The notes below the pieces were generated by a model that saw only the letters and a list, made by a program, of their open reading frames with translations, searched no databases and had not been told where the DNA came from. The position numbers and the translations under genes are program-made. From RHKX01 sp035759925 (lineage in GTDB: Bacteria; Actinomycetota; Thermoleophilia; Solirubrobacterales; 70-9), in NCBI GenBank assembly GCA_035759925.1, contig DASTTY010000045.1:37415-101414 (forward strand): DNA of 64,000 nucleotides, in the 5' to 3' direction. Positions 50,627 through 60,718 of the stretch are shown piece by piece; the stretch's first letter is position 1; each line of letters begins with the position of its first letter.

Positions 50627-51351
50627 TGGGCGCCCCCGCCGCCTCGCCCCGACTCCGGCCGCCCGCGCGGCCGAAGCCGAAGCCGAAGCCACGCCCGAAG
50701 TCGCGACCCGCTCCACGTGCGCGCACCGCTGCGCCGACCCGACCGCCGCGCACGGCGCCGCGCAGCACGGCCGGTCGCTCTCGCGTCGCCGCCGGCGGCA
50801 GTGTCGCCATGCTGCCCGTCAACGCCGTCGGCGGCATCGCCGACTCCGGCTTCGTCGTCGGGATGACGCGCGGCCGTGCCTGGATCATCGTGCTCGGCCT
50901 GCTGCTCGGCGGCATCGTCGCGCTCAACGTCGTCGGCCTCAGCCTCAGCGCGTCGGGTAGCAGCGTCTCGACGAAGGTCGACGAGCTCCAGCAGGAGAAC
51001 AGCGTCATGCGGGCGCGGATCGCCAACCGGCTCTCGAACGAGCGGATCACCGAGGCGGCGTCGACGCTCGGCCTCGCGGTCCCCGCGCCCGACGCCGTTC
51101 ACTACATCGGCGCCAAGAGCTCGGACGCCGAGACTGCCGCCAAGCGCCTCGCCGACGGGTTGATCGCAACTGCTCCGCCGGCAATCGAGGCGACCGTCAC
51201 CGATCCGGCGACGACGACCGACCCCGCCACCGTGCCGACCGACCCCACCGCGGAAGCTGTCGATCCGGCGATGACCGCGACGACCCCGCCGGTCGACCCG
51301 GCGGCGGCGACGACGATCCCGGCGACTCCGACCGCCTCGACGACTCCCTAG
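50626..51351 (+). CDS. ftsL: FtsL-like division protein
   Basis: A 241-residue bitopic protein recognised mainly by position between rsmH and ftsI. The N-terminus is a Pro/Lys/Arg-rich cytoplasmic stretch; one membrane helix lies at about 85-106 (AWIIVLGLLLGGIVALNVVG); a short coiled-coil segment (STKVDELQQENSVMRARIAN) follows. The remaining tail of about 60 residues is rich in Thr, Pro and Ala with DPAT-like repeats, longer than in typical FtsL. It should help build the FtsQ-L-B complex. Confidence 0.72.
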   Translation: MGAPAASPRLRPPARPKPKPKPRPKSRPAPRARTAAPTRPPRTAPRSTAGRSRVAAGGSVAMLPVNAVGGIADSGFVVGMTRGRAWIIVLGLLLGGIVALNVVGLSLSASGSSVSTKVDELQQENSVMRARIANRLSNERITEAASTLGLAVPAPDAVHYIGAKSSDAETAAKRLADGLIATAPPAIEATVTDPATTTDPATVPTDPTAEAVDPAMTATTPPVDPAAATTIPATPTASTTP

Positions 51352-51361
51352 AAGAGGCGCG

Positions 51362-53020
51362 GTGCGACTGATCGAGAAGCGGGTCGGCCTCCTCTTCGCG
51401 GCCTTCGCGCTCGCCTTCTGCGTCGTCATGGTCCGCGCCGGCTGGTTGCAGACCGTCAAGGGCAGCGAGTACAGCGCCGACGCCCGCAGCCAGCAGGTCG
51501 CGACCGTCGAGGTGCCGGGGATCCGTGGCGCGATCCTCGACCGCCGCGGCAACGCCCTCGCAGTCTCCGAGGAGGCGGCGACGATCTTCGCGACGCCGTA
51601 TCAGGTCAAGAACCCGCCGAAGGAGGCGAAGCAGCTGGCCGCCGTGCTCGACGTGTCCGAGAGCGACATCCTCGACTCGCTGACGGCGCAGAGCGGCTTC
51701 GAGTACGTGGCACAGAAGGTCGACGTCGTCACCGCGGATCGCGTCGAGAAGCTCGGGCTCGACGGGATCGGGATCCTCCCCGACTCGCGCCGCGTCTATC
51801 CCCAGGGCAAGGACGCGGGTCGGCTGATCGGCGCGATCGGCGACGACGGGCAGGGGCTGTTCGGCGTCGAGCAGTCCGAGAACGACGTGCTCGCGGGGAC
51901 CGACGGCGAGGTCGCGATCACCAAGGACGCGCTCGGCCAGGAGATCAGCCGCGACGTCGTCACCGGCACCGCCGCCGGCCACGACGTCCAGCTCACCATC
52001 GACGGCCGGATCCAGTCCTACACCGAGAAGGTCCTCGGCGACATCGGCGACAAGTACATGCCGGAGGACGCGACCGCGATCGTCATGGATCCGACCGACG
52101 GCGACGTGCTTGCGATGGCGAGCTGGCCGCCGATCGATCCGAGCGACCTCTCCGATGCCGATCCCGACCAGCTGACGAACATGGCGACCGGCTTCACCTA
52201 CGAGCCGGGCTCGACCTTCAAGGCGTTCACCGTTGCCGGCGCCCTTCAGGACGGCCTCGTCAAGCCCGAGACCACCTTCGACGTGCCCCCCGAGATCAAG
52301 GTGGCCGACCGGACGATCGGCGAGTCGCACGAGGTCGGCTACCGGACGCTCAGCGTCTCCGACATCCTCGCCCAGTCCTCGAACGTCGGCACCGTGATGA
52401 TCGGCCAGGAGCTCGGCGACCGCGAGTTCGGCAGCTGGGTCTCGAAGTTCGGATTCGGCTCGCCGACCGGGATCGATTATCCGGCCGAGGAGCAGGGCAT
52501 CGTCCCGACCCCGAAGGAGTACTCGGGATCCTCGATCGGCAACCTGCCGATCGGCCAGGGGCTGTCGGTGACTCCCATGCAGATGATGGAGGGCTACGCC
52601 GCGATCGCAAACGGCGGGATCCTCAGGACGCCGCGCCTGATCGAGTCGGTCGACGGCAGCCCGGTCGAGCACTCCGCCGGGACCCGCGTGATCAGCAAGA
52701 AGACCTCCGCCGAGCTGCGGACGATGCTCGAGGGCGTCCTCGGCGAGGGCGGCACGGCTTCCGAGGTGAGCGTCCCCGGCTACGTCCTCGCCGGCAAGAC
52801 CGGCACTGCTCAGAAGGTCGTCGACGGCACCTACTCCGACACCCAGTACATCGCGTCGTTCGTCGGGTTCGCGCCCGCCGCCGACCCGCGCCTGCTGGTC
52901 GCCGTGATCGTCGACGATCCGAAGGGCGGCGATTACTACGGCGGCTCGGTCGCGGCACCGGCATTCGGGCAGATCGCCTCGTTCGCCCTCCCGTACCTCG
53001 GGATCGCTCCGACCGAGTGA
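51362..53020 (+). CDS. ftsI: Penicillin-binding protein FtsI (class B transpeptidase)
   Basis: A 552-residue class B penicillin-binding protein for septal peptidoglycan. One N-terminal helix (VGLLFAAFALAFCVVMVRAG) anchors it; the dimerisation region has GIRGAILDRRGNALA. The transpeptidase carries STFK (EPGSTFKAF), SSN (AQSSNVGT) and KTG (AGKTGTAQK). There are no PASTA domains. The start is GTG 51362. In gene order it lies between ftsL and murE. Confidence 0.92.
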   Translation: MRLIEKRVGLLFAAFALAFCVVMVRAGWLQTVKGSEYSADARSQQVATVEVPGIRGAILDRRGNALAVSEEAATIFATPYQVKNPPKEAKQLAAVLDVSESDILDSLTAQSGFEYVAQKVDVVTADRVEKLGLDGIGILPDSRRVYPQGKDAGRLIGAIGDDGQGLFGVEQSENDVLAGTDGEVAITKDALGQEISRDVVTGTAAGHDVQLTIDGRIQSYTEKVLGDIGDKYMPEDATAIVMDPTDGDVLAMASWPPIDPSDLSDADPDQLTNMATGFTYEPGSTFKAFTVAGALQDGLVKPETTFDVPPEIKVADRTIGESHEVGYRTLSVSDILAQSSNVGTVMIGQELGDREFGSWVSKFGFGSPTGIDYPAEEQGIVPTPKEYSGSSIGNLPIGQGLSVTPMQMMEGYAAIANGGILRTPRLIESVDGSPVEHSAGTRVISKKTSAELRTMLEGVLGEGGTASEVSVPGYVLAGKTGTAQKVVDGTYSDTQYIASFVGFAPAADPRLLVAVIVDDPKGGDYYGGSVAAPAFGQIASFALPYLGIAPTE

Positions 53021-53071
53021 TCCACGCGGCGGCGGCCGTCCCCGCCTGCCGCGTTCCTAGAATCGCGGGCG

Positions 53072-54583
53072 ATGAGGCTCGCCGAACTAAGCGACGCGCT
53101 GCCGGACGGGGAGGCACGGGTCGCCGGAGAGGGGACCGAGCGCGAGATCACCGACGTTGCGTTCGACAGCCGCGCGGTCGGGCCCGGGACGCTGTTCTTC
53201 TGCGTCCGGGGCAGCACCGCCGACGGCCACGACTTCGCGCCCGCCGTCGTCGAGGCCGGTGCCGTGGCGCTCGTCGTCGAGCGTGAGCTCGACGTCGCCG
53301 TTCCGCAGCTCGTCGTCCCCGACTCGCGGGCGGCGATGGCACCGATCGCGGCGCGGTTCTTCGGCGATCCGAGCGCCGAGCTCCGCATGATCGGCGTGAC
53401 CGGGACGAACGGGAAGACGACGACCGCCTTTCTCGTCCGCTCGATCCTCGAGGGGGCCGGCATCCGCACCGGCCTGCTCGGCACGGTCAAGCAGGTCGTC
53501 GGCGGGGCGGCGGAGCCGGTCGAGAGGACCACCCCGGAGGCGATCGACCTGCAGCGGACGTTCCGCCGGATGCTCGACTCCGGCGACCGCGCCTGCGTGA
53601 TGGAGGTCTCTTCGCACGCGCTCGAGCTCGGCCGTGCCGCCGCGATCCACTTCGACGTCGCGGCCTTCACCAACCTCACCCAGGACCACCTCGACTTCCA
53701 CCCCGGCATGGAGGACTACTTCGCCGCGAAACGTCTCCTGTTCGTGCCTCCCGACTCCGGTTATCGCCCGGCGGCGGCCGTCGTCAACGTCGACGATCCC
53801 TACGGCCGGCGACTCGCCGCCGACCTGCATCCGGCCGGCGGCCCGCGGCTGACGACGTTCTCGGCGGCCGGGCATCTCGCCGACCTGACCGCGCAGGAGG
53901 TCGCCTTCGACGCCGCCGGCGGCTCATTCACCCTCGACGCGGACGGCGTCACGCGACCGGTGCGGCTGCAGCTCCCCGGACACTTCAACGTCGAGAACGC
54001 GCTGGCCGCGATCGGCTCGGTCCTCGCGCTGGGCGTGGGCCTCGACGAGGCCCTGGCCGGACTTGCCGCGGCAGACCCCGTGCCGGGGAGGATGGAGCCG
54101 GTCGACGCAGGCCAGGAGTTCGGTGTCGTCGTCGACTACGCGCACACCCCCGACTCGCTCGAGAACGTCCTCCGCGCCGCGCGGAGGCTGACCTCGGGTG
54201 AGCTGATCTGCGCCTTCGGCTGCGGCGGTGATCGCGATCCGCTGAAGCGGCCGCTGATGGGTCGCGTCGGCTCCGAGCTGGCCAACCTCGCCGTGATCAC
54301 CTCCGACAACCCGCGCTCCGAGGATCCCGACGCGATCATCGCCGCGATCCTCGAGGGCGTCGCCGACGACCGCCGCATCTGCGTCGAGGTCGAGCCCGAT
54401 CGCCGCGCCGCGATCGCTCTGGCGCTGAGCCGGGCGGAGCCGGGCGACCTCGTCGTGATCGCCGGCAAGGGCCACGAGCAGGGACAGGAGTTCGGGGGCG
54501 GGCAGAAGATCCCCTTCGACGACCGGACGGTCGCCCGCGAGGAGCTCGAGAAGCTCGCGACGGCGGAGCGGCGGCCACGATGA
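53072..54583 (+). CDS. murE: UDP-MurNAc-tripeptide synthetase MurE
   Basis: A 503-residue Mur ligase that adds the third peptide residue. The P-loop is VTGTNGKTTTA, with later EVSSHALELGR, HFNVENALAAIG and DYAHTPDSLEN. The substrate-selecting motif is DNPRSEDP, with the DNPR signature of meso-diaminopimelate enzymes, so the cell wall should contain meso-DAP. ATG 53072 is followed by the normal family N-terminus. It overlaps murF by 4 bp. Confidence 0.95.
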   Translation: MRLAELSDALPDGEARVAGEGTEREITDVAFDSRAVGPGTLFFCVRGSTADGHDFAPAVVEAGAVALVVERELDVAVPQLVVPDSRAAMAPIAARFFGDPSAELRMIGVTGTNGKTTTAFLVRSILEGAGIRTGLLGTVKQVVGGAAEPVERTTPEAIDLQRTFRRMLDSGDRACVMEVSSHALELGRAAAIHFDVAAFTNLTQDHLDFHPGMEDYFAAKRLLFVPPDSGYRPAAAVVNVDDPYGRRLAADLHPAGGPRLTTFSAAGHLADLTAQEVAFDAAGGSFTLDADGVTRPVRLQLPGHFNVENALAAIGSVLALGVGLDEALAGLAAADPVPGRMEPVDAGQEFGVVVDYAHTPDSLENVLRAARRLTSGELICAFGCGGDRDPLKRPLMGRVGSELANLAVITSDNPRSEDPDAIIAAILEGVADDRRICVEVEPDRRAAIALALSRAEPGDLVVIAGKGHEQGQEFGGGQKIPFDDRTVAREELEKLATAERRPR

Positions 54584-55953
54584 TCGAGCTGGCGCCCGAT
54601 CGGATCGCCGCCGCGATCGGGGCGGCGGAGCCCGCCGCCGGGCTCGAGGACGGCTCGCGGGCCGAGCGCGCGGTGATCGACTCGCGCGAGGTCCGGGCCG
54701 GAGACCTGTTCGTCGGTCTGCGGGGCGAGCACGCCGACGGCGGCGATTTCACCGCGGCGGCCCTCGACGCGGGCGCCTGGGGGGCGATCGTCGGCCGTGA
54801 GCACGGCGAGCGGCTCGCCCGCGAGCGGCCGGACAGCCGCATCTTCGCGGTCGACGATCCGCTCACGGCCCTACAGGCCCTCGCGCGCGAATGGCGGCGG
54901 AAGCTCGGCTGCCCGACGGTCGGCATCACCGGCTCGACCGGGAAGACCTCGGTCAAGGACATCTGCCGGGCGATCCTGCCGCGCCGCGTCCACGCGAGCC
55001 CGGAGAACTTCAACACCGAGATCGGGATGCCGCTCGCGATCCTTGCAGCACCGCCGGAGACCGAGGTCCTCGTCATGGAGATGGCGATGCGCGGGATGGG
55101 CCAGATCGCCGAGCTCTGCGCGATCGCGGAGCCGGACGTCGCCGCGATCACGAACGTCGGGCCGGTCCATCTCGAGCTGCTTGGGACCTTCGACGCGATC
55201 GTCGAGGCGAAGGCCGAGATCCTCCACGGGCTCCACCGCAACGGCCGGGCCGTGATCCCCGAGAACGAAGAGGCGCTGACCCCGCACCTCCGCGACTCGC
55301 TCGAGGTCTTCACCTTCGGGCCCGGAGGCGACGTGTTCGCGCTCTCGGCGGAGGTCGATACCGGACGAACGAGAGCGAGGATCGGCACCCCGCACGGGGA
55401 GGCGGACTTCGAGTTCCCCTTCAGCGAGGCGCACAACCTCGACAACGCGCTCTGCGCGATCTCGATCGGCGTCGCGCTCGACCTCGATCCCGGCGCGATG
55501 GCGGCGCGGGCGGCGGGGATAGAGTTCTCGCGCCTGCGGGGTGAGCGGATCGAGCTTCCGGGGCGGATCTTGCTGCTCAACGACTGCTACAACGCGAACC
55601 CGATCTCGATGCGCGCGGCGGTCGACAACCTCGTCGCGTCGGCCGCCGCCGGCGAGGGCCGGGCGGTGGCGGTTCTCGGCGGGATGGCCGAGCTCGGCCC
55701 CGGCGCCGCCGGCTTCCACAACGAGATCGGGGCGCTCGTGCGCGATCGTGGGATCGACCGGCTGATCGGCGTCGGCGACCTCGCCCGCGACTACATGCCC
55801 GACGCCTGGGCGCCCGACGCCGATGCCGCGATCGCCCTCGTGGGCGCCGAGCTCGTGGCGGGGGACGTGGCGCTGATCAAGGGTTCCCGCTCGGTCGGTC
55901 TCGAGCGGCTCACCGACGGCCTCGTCGCGAAGCTCGGCGGTGGCGAGGTTTGA
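54580..55953 (+). CDS. murF: UDP-MurNAc-tripeptide:D-Ala-D-Ala ligase MurF
   Basis: A 457-residue Mur ligase that adds D-alanyl-D-alanine. The N-terminal domain has VIDSREVRAGDLFVGLRGEH; the P-loop is ITGSTGKTSVKD, followed by MEMAMRGMGQIAELC, HNLDNALCAI and LLNDCYNANPISM, typical of MurF. It is translationally coupled on both sides: ATG 54580 overlaps murE, and its stop overlaps the mraY TTG. Confidence 0.95.
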   Translation: MIELAPDRIAAAIGAAEPAAGLEDGSRAERAVIDSREVRAGDLFVGLRGEHADGGDFTAAALDAGAWGAIVGREHGERLARERPDSRIFAVDDPLTALQALAREWRRKLGCPTVGITGSTGKTSVKDICRAILPRRVHASPENFNTEIGMPLAILAAPPETEVLVMEMAMRGMGQIAELCAIAEPDVAAITNVGPVHLELLGTFDAIVEAKAEILHGLHRNGRAVIPENEEALTPHLRDSLEVFTFGPGGDVFALSAEVDTGRTRARIGTPHGEADFEFPFSEAHNLDNALCAISIGVALDLDPGAMAARAAGIEFSRLRGERIELPGRILLLNDCYNANPISMRAAVDNLVASAAAGEGRAVAVLGGMAELGPGAAGFHNEIGALVRDRGIDRLIGVGDLARDYMPDAWAPDADAAIALVGAELVAGDVALIKGSRSVGLERLTDGLVAKLGGGEV

Positions 55954-56966
55954 TCGCGCTCGCGCAGACGGGCGGGCTCAGCACGGTTCCGGTCGATCGC
56001 GGCGCGATCCTGATCGCGGGAATGGCCGCGATGCTGATCACGATCTTCCTCGGCCCGAAGTTCATCGAACGGCTCCGCGAGCGCGAGTTCGGCCAGCAGA
56101 TCCGCGAGGAAGGCCCGCAAGGGCACCACACGAAGGCGGGCACCCCGACGATGGGCGGCCTGATCATCTTCACGGCGATCTCGGTGCCCTACCTCGTCCT
56201 CTCCGACCGCGACACCGAGAGCCTCACGGTGTTCGGCATCGCCCTCGGCAGCGCCGCGATCGGCTTCGCCGACGATTACATCAAGATCGTCAAGCGCCGT
56301 TCGCTCGGGCTCTCGGCGCGCTGGAAGCTGTCGTTTCAGATCGCCCTCGCGGTGATCCTCTGGTGGTTCGCCTTCCAGGAGGTCGGCCTCGACCCGAGCC
56401 TGCAGCTGCGCGTGTTCGACGCCGACCTCTACCTCGGCCCGGTCGTCTACGTGATCCTCAGCTTCCTCGTCCTCGCCGGGGCCAGCAACGGCGTCAACCT
56501 CACCGACGGACTCGACGGTCTCGCCGCCGGCTGCTGCGCGATCGTCTTCCTCTCCTATCTCGCGATCACGATCACGACCGGCCAGGAGGACCTGGCGCTC
56601 CTGTCCGCCTGCTTCGTCGGCGCCTCAGTCGGCTTCCTCTGGTTCAACTCGTTCCCGGCCTCGATCTTCATGGGCGATACCGGCTCGCTCGGCCTCGGCG
56701 GCGCGATCGCCGGCCTCGCGATCATGACCCAGACCGAGATCCTGCTGATCATCCTCGGTGGCATCTTCGTCATCGAGGCGCTCTCGGTCGCGATCCAGGT
56801 CCTCACCTTCAAGTCCCTGCGCCGCCGCGTCTTCCTGATGGCACCGCTTCACCATCACTTCGAGATGATGGCCTGGTCGGAGACGAAGATCATGATCCGC
56901 TTCTGGATCATCGCCGCCGTCCTCGCCGGGATCGGTTACACGATCTTCCAGAACAGCATCGGCTGA
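55950..56966 (+). CDS. mraY: Phospho-MurNAc-pentapeptide transferase MraY
   Basis: A 338-residue integral membrane enzyme that makes lipid I from undecaprenyl phosphate. The conserved GPQGHHTKAGTPTMGG loop, FADDYIK with the catalytic aspartates, NGVNLTDGLDGLAAG, MGDTGSLGLGG and the histidine loop PLHHHFE are all present. The start is a TTG at 55950 overlapping the murF stop; this keeps the first helix. About 10 helices are expected. Confidence 0.94.
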   Translation: MIALAQTGGLSTVPVDRGAILIAGMAAMLITIFLGPKFIERLREREFGQQIREEGPQGHHTKAGTPTMGGLIIFTAISVPYLVLSDRDTESLTVFGIALGSAAIGFADDYIKIVKRRSLGLSARWKLSFQIALAVILWWFAFQEVGLDPSLQLRVFDADLYLGPVVYVILSFLVLAGASNGVNLTDGLDGLAAGCCAIVFLSYLAITITTGQEDLALLSACFVGASVGFLWFNSFPASIFMGDTGSLGLGGAIAGLAIMTQTEILLIILGGIFVIEALSVAIQVLTFKSLRRRVFLMAPLHHHFEMMAWSETKIMIRFWIIAAVLAGIGYTIFQNSIG

Positions 56967-57022
56967 CGGCGGGCCGTAAGGCCAGGCGAGGGAACGTCCT
57001 TGCCCATGGCGAAACTTGAGGG

Positions 57023-58378
57023 ATGCCCTCATCGATCCCGCGACCGCCGCTTCCCGACGGCCCGTTCCTGATCGTCGGGCTGGCGCGGTCCGGCGTAGCC
57101 GCGGCGGAGGCGCTGCTGGCCACCGGCGCGCACGTGTACGGCACCGACCGCGGAACTCCTGCGGATGCCGGCAGGCTTGCCGGGGCCGGCGTCGAACTCG
57201 ATCTCGATGGCGACGGAATCCGACTGCTCGAGCGCGTGCAGACCGTGATCAAGAGCCCCGGGGTGCCGGGGGACGCTCCGGTGATCGCGGCGGCTCGGGA
57301 GGCGGGCAAGGAGGTCCTCGGCGAGCTCGAGCTCGGCTGGCGATCGACGCCGAACCGGTTCGTCGCGGTCACCGGCACGAACGGCAAGACGACCGTGACC
57401 GAGTGGCTCGGGCACGTCTTCGCGGAGGCCGGGATGCCGGCGGTCGTCGCCGGCAACGTCGGAACGCCGCTCGCCTCGCTCGCCGGGTCGGTCGATGCCG
57501 AGGCAACGATCGTCTGCGAGTGCTCGTCGTTCCAGCTCGAGGACTCCGTCGCCTTCGCCCCCGAGGTCGCGGTCCTGCTCAACTTCAGCCCCGACCACAT
57601 CGACCGCCACGGCACCCTCGACGCCTACCTCGACGCGAAGCTGCGGATCTTCGCCGCCCAGCCGGCCGGCGCCGACGCGATCTTCGACGCCGACGAGCCG
57701 GCCCTGCGCGGAATCGATCTCCCCGGCGCCGCCGCGCGACGGCGCTACGGGATCGACGGCTGCGCCGGCGGCGACTGCGTGCTCCGCTTCGCGGCGGGCG
57801 CGATCCGCGACGACGAGGGCGTCCTGATCGACGGCGCCGACGTCGGCCTCGCCGGCGAGCACAACCTCCGCAATGCCATGGCGGTCGCCGCCGCGGCGCT
57901 GGCGAGCGGGGTGCCGCGCGAGGCCGTCGCCCGCGGCCTCGCGAGCTTCGCCGGGGTCCCGCACCGGCTCGAGCCCATCGCCGAGATCGACGGCGTCGCC
58001 TACGTCAACGACTCGAAGGCCACGAACGTGGCCGCCGCGAACGCCGCGCTGACGTCGTTCGGTGACGGGATCCACGCGATCTTCGGCGGCAGCCTCAAGG
58101 GCGAGCGCTTCGGCGCGCTCGTCCCCGCGGTCGCCGAACGCTGCACCGCCTGTTATCTGATCGGCGAGGCCGCCGGCGATCTCGCCGCCGACCTCGCTCC
58201 GGCGGGGGTGCCGCTGCGCCGGAGCGGCGACCTCGCGACCGCCGTCACCGACGCTGCGGCGGCGGCCCGGCCCGGCGAGACGGTCCTGCTGGCGCCCGCG
58301 TGCGCCAGCTTCGACGCCTTCGCCGACTATGAAGAGCGCGGCCGCCGTTTTCGCGAGCTCGTCGAGGACCTCCGGTGA
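57023..58378 (+). CDS. murD: UDP-MurNAc-L-alanine:D-glutamate ligase MurD
   Basis: A 451-residue Mur ligase. The N-terminal Rossmann motif FLIVGLARSGVAAAE, P-loop VTGTNGKTTVTEWLG, CECSSFQLED, FSPDHIDRHGT and the C-terminal YVNDSKATNVAAANAAL and IFGGSLKGE identify MurD, which adds D-glutamate to UDP-MurNAc-L-alanine. It starts 56 bp after mraY; a weak GGCC-rich hairpin lies in that gap. It overlaps ftsW by 4 bp. Confidence 0.95.
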   Translation: MPSSIPRPPLPDGPFLIVGLARSGVAAAEALLATGAHVYGTDRGTPADAGRLAGAGVELDLDGDGIRLLERVQTVIKSPGVPGDAPVIAAAREAGKEVLGELELGWRSTPNRFVAVTGTNGKTTVTEWLGHVFAEAGMPAVVAGNVGTPLASLAGSVDAEATIVCECSSFQLEDSVAFAPEVAVLLNFSPDHIDRHGTLDAYLDAKLRIFAAQPAGADAIFDADEPALRGIDLPGAAARRRYGIDGCAGGDCVLRFAAGAIRDDEGVLIDGADVGLAGEHNLRNAMAVAAAALASGVPREAVARGLASFAGVPHRLEPIAEIDGVAYVNDSKATNVAAANAALTSFGDGIHAIFGGSLKGERFGALVPAVAERCTACYLIGEAAGDLAADLAPAGVPLRRSGDLATAVTDAAAAARPGETVLLAPACASFDAFADYEERGRRFRELVEDLR

Positions 58379-59700
58379 GCGGGATCGCGGCGAGCGTCAG
58401 GAACGGACTGCGGCTTCGCGGCCGCTCGCGCTCGCGGTCGAAGGAGAAGCCGCTCGAGTACACGCTGCTGCTGACCGCGACGATGTGCCTGCTCACCTTC
58501 GGCGCGGTGATGGTCTTCAGCGCCAGCTCGAGCGCCTCGCTCCTCAACGACGGCGACAGCCTCTTCTACCTGAAGAAGACGCTGATGTTCGGTGCGGTCG
58601 GGCTGGTCGTCCTGAAGATCCTCTCGATGCAGCGGCTCGCGAACGTCCGGCGGCTGACCGGTGCCCTGCTCATCGCGGCCGTGGGCCTGCTGCTCGTCAC
58701 CAAGGTCATGGGCACGTCGGTGAACGGCGCCCAGCGCTGGCTCGCCTTCGGACCGATCCAGATCCAATCCTCGGAGATCGCCAAGGTCGCGTTGCTCCTC
58801 TACGCCGCGAGCATCCTCGCGGAGCGCCCGCAGATGATCCGCGACCTCCGCAGCCTCCGGCCGGTCCTGCTCGTCGCCGGAGGCGTCTGCGCACTGGTCG
58901 TCGTCGAGCCCGACCTCGGCACTGCGATGGTCACGGCATTCTCGATCGCGGCGCTGTTGATCGCCGCGGGCGCGAAGCTCCGGCACCTGGCGATGATCGC
59001 CGGGGCGCTGCTCCTGGTCGTCGCGATCGCGGTCCTGATGGAGCCGTACCGGATGGCGCGGCTGACCAGCTTCATCAACCCGGGCGCCGATGCCGCCGGC
59101 GCCGGCTTCCAGGGCCAGCAGGCGACGATCGCGCTCGGCTCGGGCGGCATCTTCGGCGTCGGGATCGGCGAGAGCGTCCAGAAGGCGTTCTACCTGCCGG
59201 AGGCGCACACGGACATGATCGCCGCGGTGATCGGCGAGGAGCTCGGGCTGATCGGGATCTCGCTCCTGGTCGGGGCCTACATGGTGTTCGGCTACGCCGG
59301 CTTCAGGACCGCCCAGAAGGCGAAGGATCGCTACGGTCGCCTGCTCGCCGCCGGGCTGACGGCGATGATTCTGGTCCAGGCGTCGATCAATCTCTTCGCC
59401 GTCCTCGGCCTTGCCCCGCTGACCGGAGTGACACTCCCATTCGTCTCCTATGGAAACAGCAGCCTGATCGTCGCCCTGGCGTCCGTCGGTCTGATCCTCA
59501 ACGTCGCCAACGGCGGGTCGGCGCGGATGGCGGCGGCGGGGGCTCGGCGCCGGTTCCGGGTCGTCGACGGCGGCCGGAGCGCACGCCCGGCGCCGCGACG
59601 GACGGCATCACGCGGGAGCAGTCGTGCGGGTGGTGATCGCAGCCGGCGGCACAGCGGGGCACGTGGTTCCGGCGCTGGCCGTCGCCGACGCGCTCGTTGA
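58375..59700 (+). CDS. ftsW: Peptidoglycan glycosyltransferase FtsW
   Basis: A 441-residue SEDS-family membrane glycosyltransferase for septal wall. Signature segments include MVFSASSSASLL, GAQRWLAFGPIQIQSSEIAK, the VVVEPDLGTAMV catalytic-loop region, and LPLTGVT-type loop LTGVTLPFVSYGNSSL. An Arg-rich N-terminal extension (about 25 residues) precedes the first helix, and an Arg/Ser/Gly-rich cytoplasmic tail of about 60 residues ends the protein. The 3' end overlaps murG by 77 bp, longer than usual. GTG 58375 is the start. Confidence 0.93.
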   Translation: MSGIAASVRNGLRLRGRSRSRSKEKPLEYTLLLTATMCLLTFGAVMVFSASSSASLLNDGDSLFYLKKTLMFGAVGLVVLKILSMQRLANVRRLTGALLIAAVGLLLVTKVMGTSVNGAQRWLAFGPIQIQSSEIAKVALLLYAASILAERPQMIRDLRSLRPVLLVAGGVCALVVVEPDLGTAMVTAFSIAALLIAAGAKLRHLAMIAGALLLVVAIAVLMEPYRMARLTSFINPGADAAGAGFQGQQATIALGSGGIFGVGIGESVQKAFYLPEAHTDMIAAVIGEELGLIGISLLVGAYMVFGYAGFRTAQKAKDRYGRLLAAGLTAMILVQASINLFAVLGLAPLTGVTLPFVSYGNSSLIVALASVGLILNVANGGSARMAAAGARRRFRVVDGGRSARPAPRRTASRGSSRAGGDRSRRHSGARGSGAGRRRRAR

Positions 59701-60718
59701 GCGCGGCGCTGAGGTCAGCTTCGTCGGCACCCGCGATCGCGCCGAGGCCGAGCTCGTCCCCGCCCGCGGCTACGAGATCGACTTCCTCGACGTCTCAGGA
59801 CTCGATCGGCGCAACCCACTGCGGGCGGCGCGGGCGCTGGCGCAGTCGGCGGCCGGCGTCCGCCGCGCCCGCGGGTTCCTCAGGGCCCGCGGTGCCGATG
59901 CGGTGATGGGCGGCGGCGGCTACGTCGCTGCGCCGACCGGGATAGCGGCTGCCGGCATGGGGTTGCCGCTCGTCCTCACCGAGGCCGACAGCCACCTCGG
60001 ACTCGCCAACCGCCTGCTCGCGCCGCGGGCCCGGCGCGTCTGCCTCGCCTTTCCGATCTCCGGACGCGACTCGAGCCGCTACCTCGTCACCGGCCGCCCG
60101 GTGTCGGCGACGATCGCCCGCGCCGATCGCGGCGAAGCGAGGCGCCGGTTCGCGATCGATTCCGATGTCCCCTGCCTGCTGATCTTCGGCGGCAGCCTCG
60201 GGGCCCTGCGGATCAACCGGGCGGCGGCGTCCGCCTTCGGATCGGGCGGTCCGGCCGGGGACCGTCCCTACCACGTGCTTCACGTCGCCGGCACCCGCGA
60301 CTATCCCGAGATCGCACCCGGCCTCGAGAACGCGAGCCGTTACACGTTGCTCGACTACCTGCCCGACCTCGCCGACGCCCTCGCCGCGAGCGACCTCGTC
60401 CTCGCCCGCTCCGGCGGTTCCGTCTTCGAGCTGACCGCCGCCGGGCGTCCCGCCGTGCTGGTGCCATACCCGTACGCGTCGGCCGGCCACCAGCACGCCA
60501 ACGCCCGCTGGATGGAGGAGGCGGGAGCGGCCACGGTCGTCGAGGACGAGGACCTCGACGCCGAGCGCCTGATCGCTGCCGTCGAGCCGCTTCTCGCCGA
60601 CCGCGAACGGCTCGACGAGATGGCCGCCGCCTCGCGGCTGCTCGCCCGTCCCGACGCCGCCGACCGGGTCGCAGCCGAGATCCTCGCGGCCGCGACCGCA
60701 GGGGGAGGGGAGGGATGA
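59624..60718 (+). CDS. murG: Lipid I GlcNAc-transferase MurG
   Basis: A 364-residue GT28 glycosyltransferase that makes lipid II. The glycine-rich AAGGTAGHVVPALAVADAL loop, MGGGGYVAAPTGIAA, LIFGGSLGALRINRAA and the donor-site ARSGGSVFELTAAGRPAVLV are all typical. GTG 59624 lies inside the 3' end of ftsW; a later start would cut the first glycine loop. It overlaps murC by 4 bp. Confidence 0.94.
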   Translation: MRVVIAAGGTAGHVVPALAVADALVERGAEVSFVGTRDRAEAELVPARGYEIDFLDVSGLDRRNPLRAARALAQSAAGVRRARGFLRARGADAVMGGGGYVAAPTGIAAAGMGLPLVLTEADSHLGLANRLLAPRARRVCLAFPISGRDSSRYLVTGRPVSATIARADRGEARRRFAIDSDVPCLLIFGGSLGALRINRAAASAFGSGGPAGDRPYHVLHVAGTRDYPEIAPGLENASRYTLLDYLPDLADALAASDLVLARSGGSVFELTAAGRPAVLVPYPYASAGHQHANARWMEEAGAATVVEDEDLDAERLIAAVEPLLADRERLDEMAAASRLLARPDAADRVAAEILAAATAGGGEG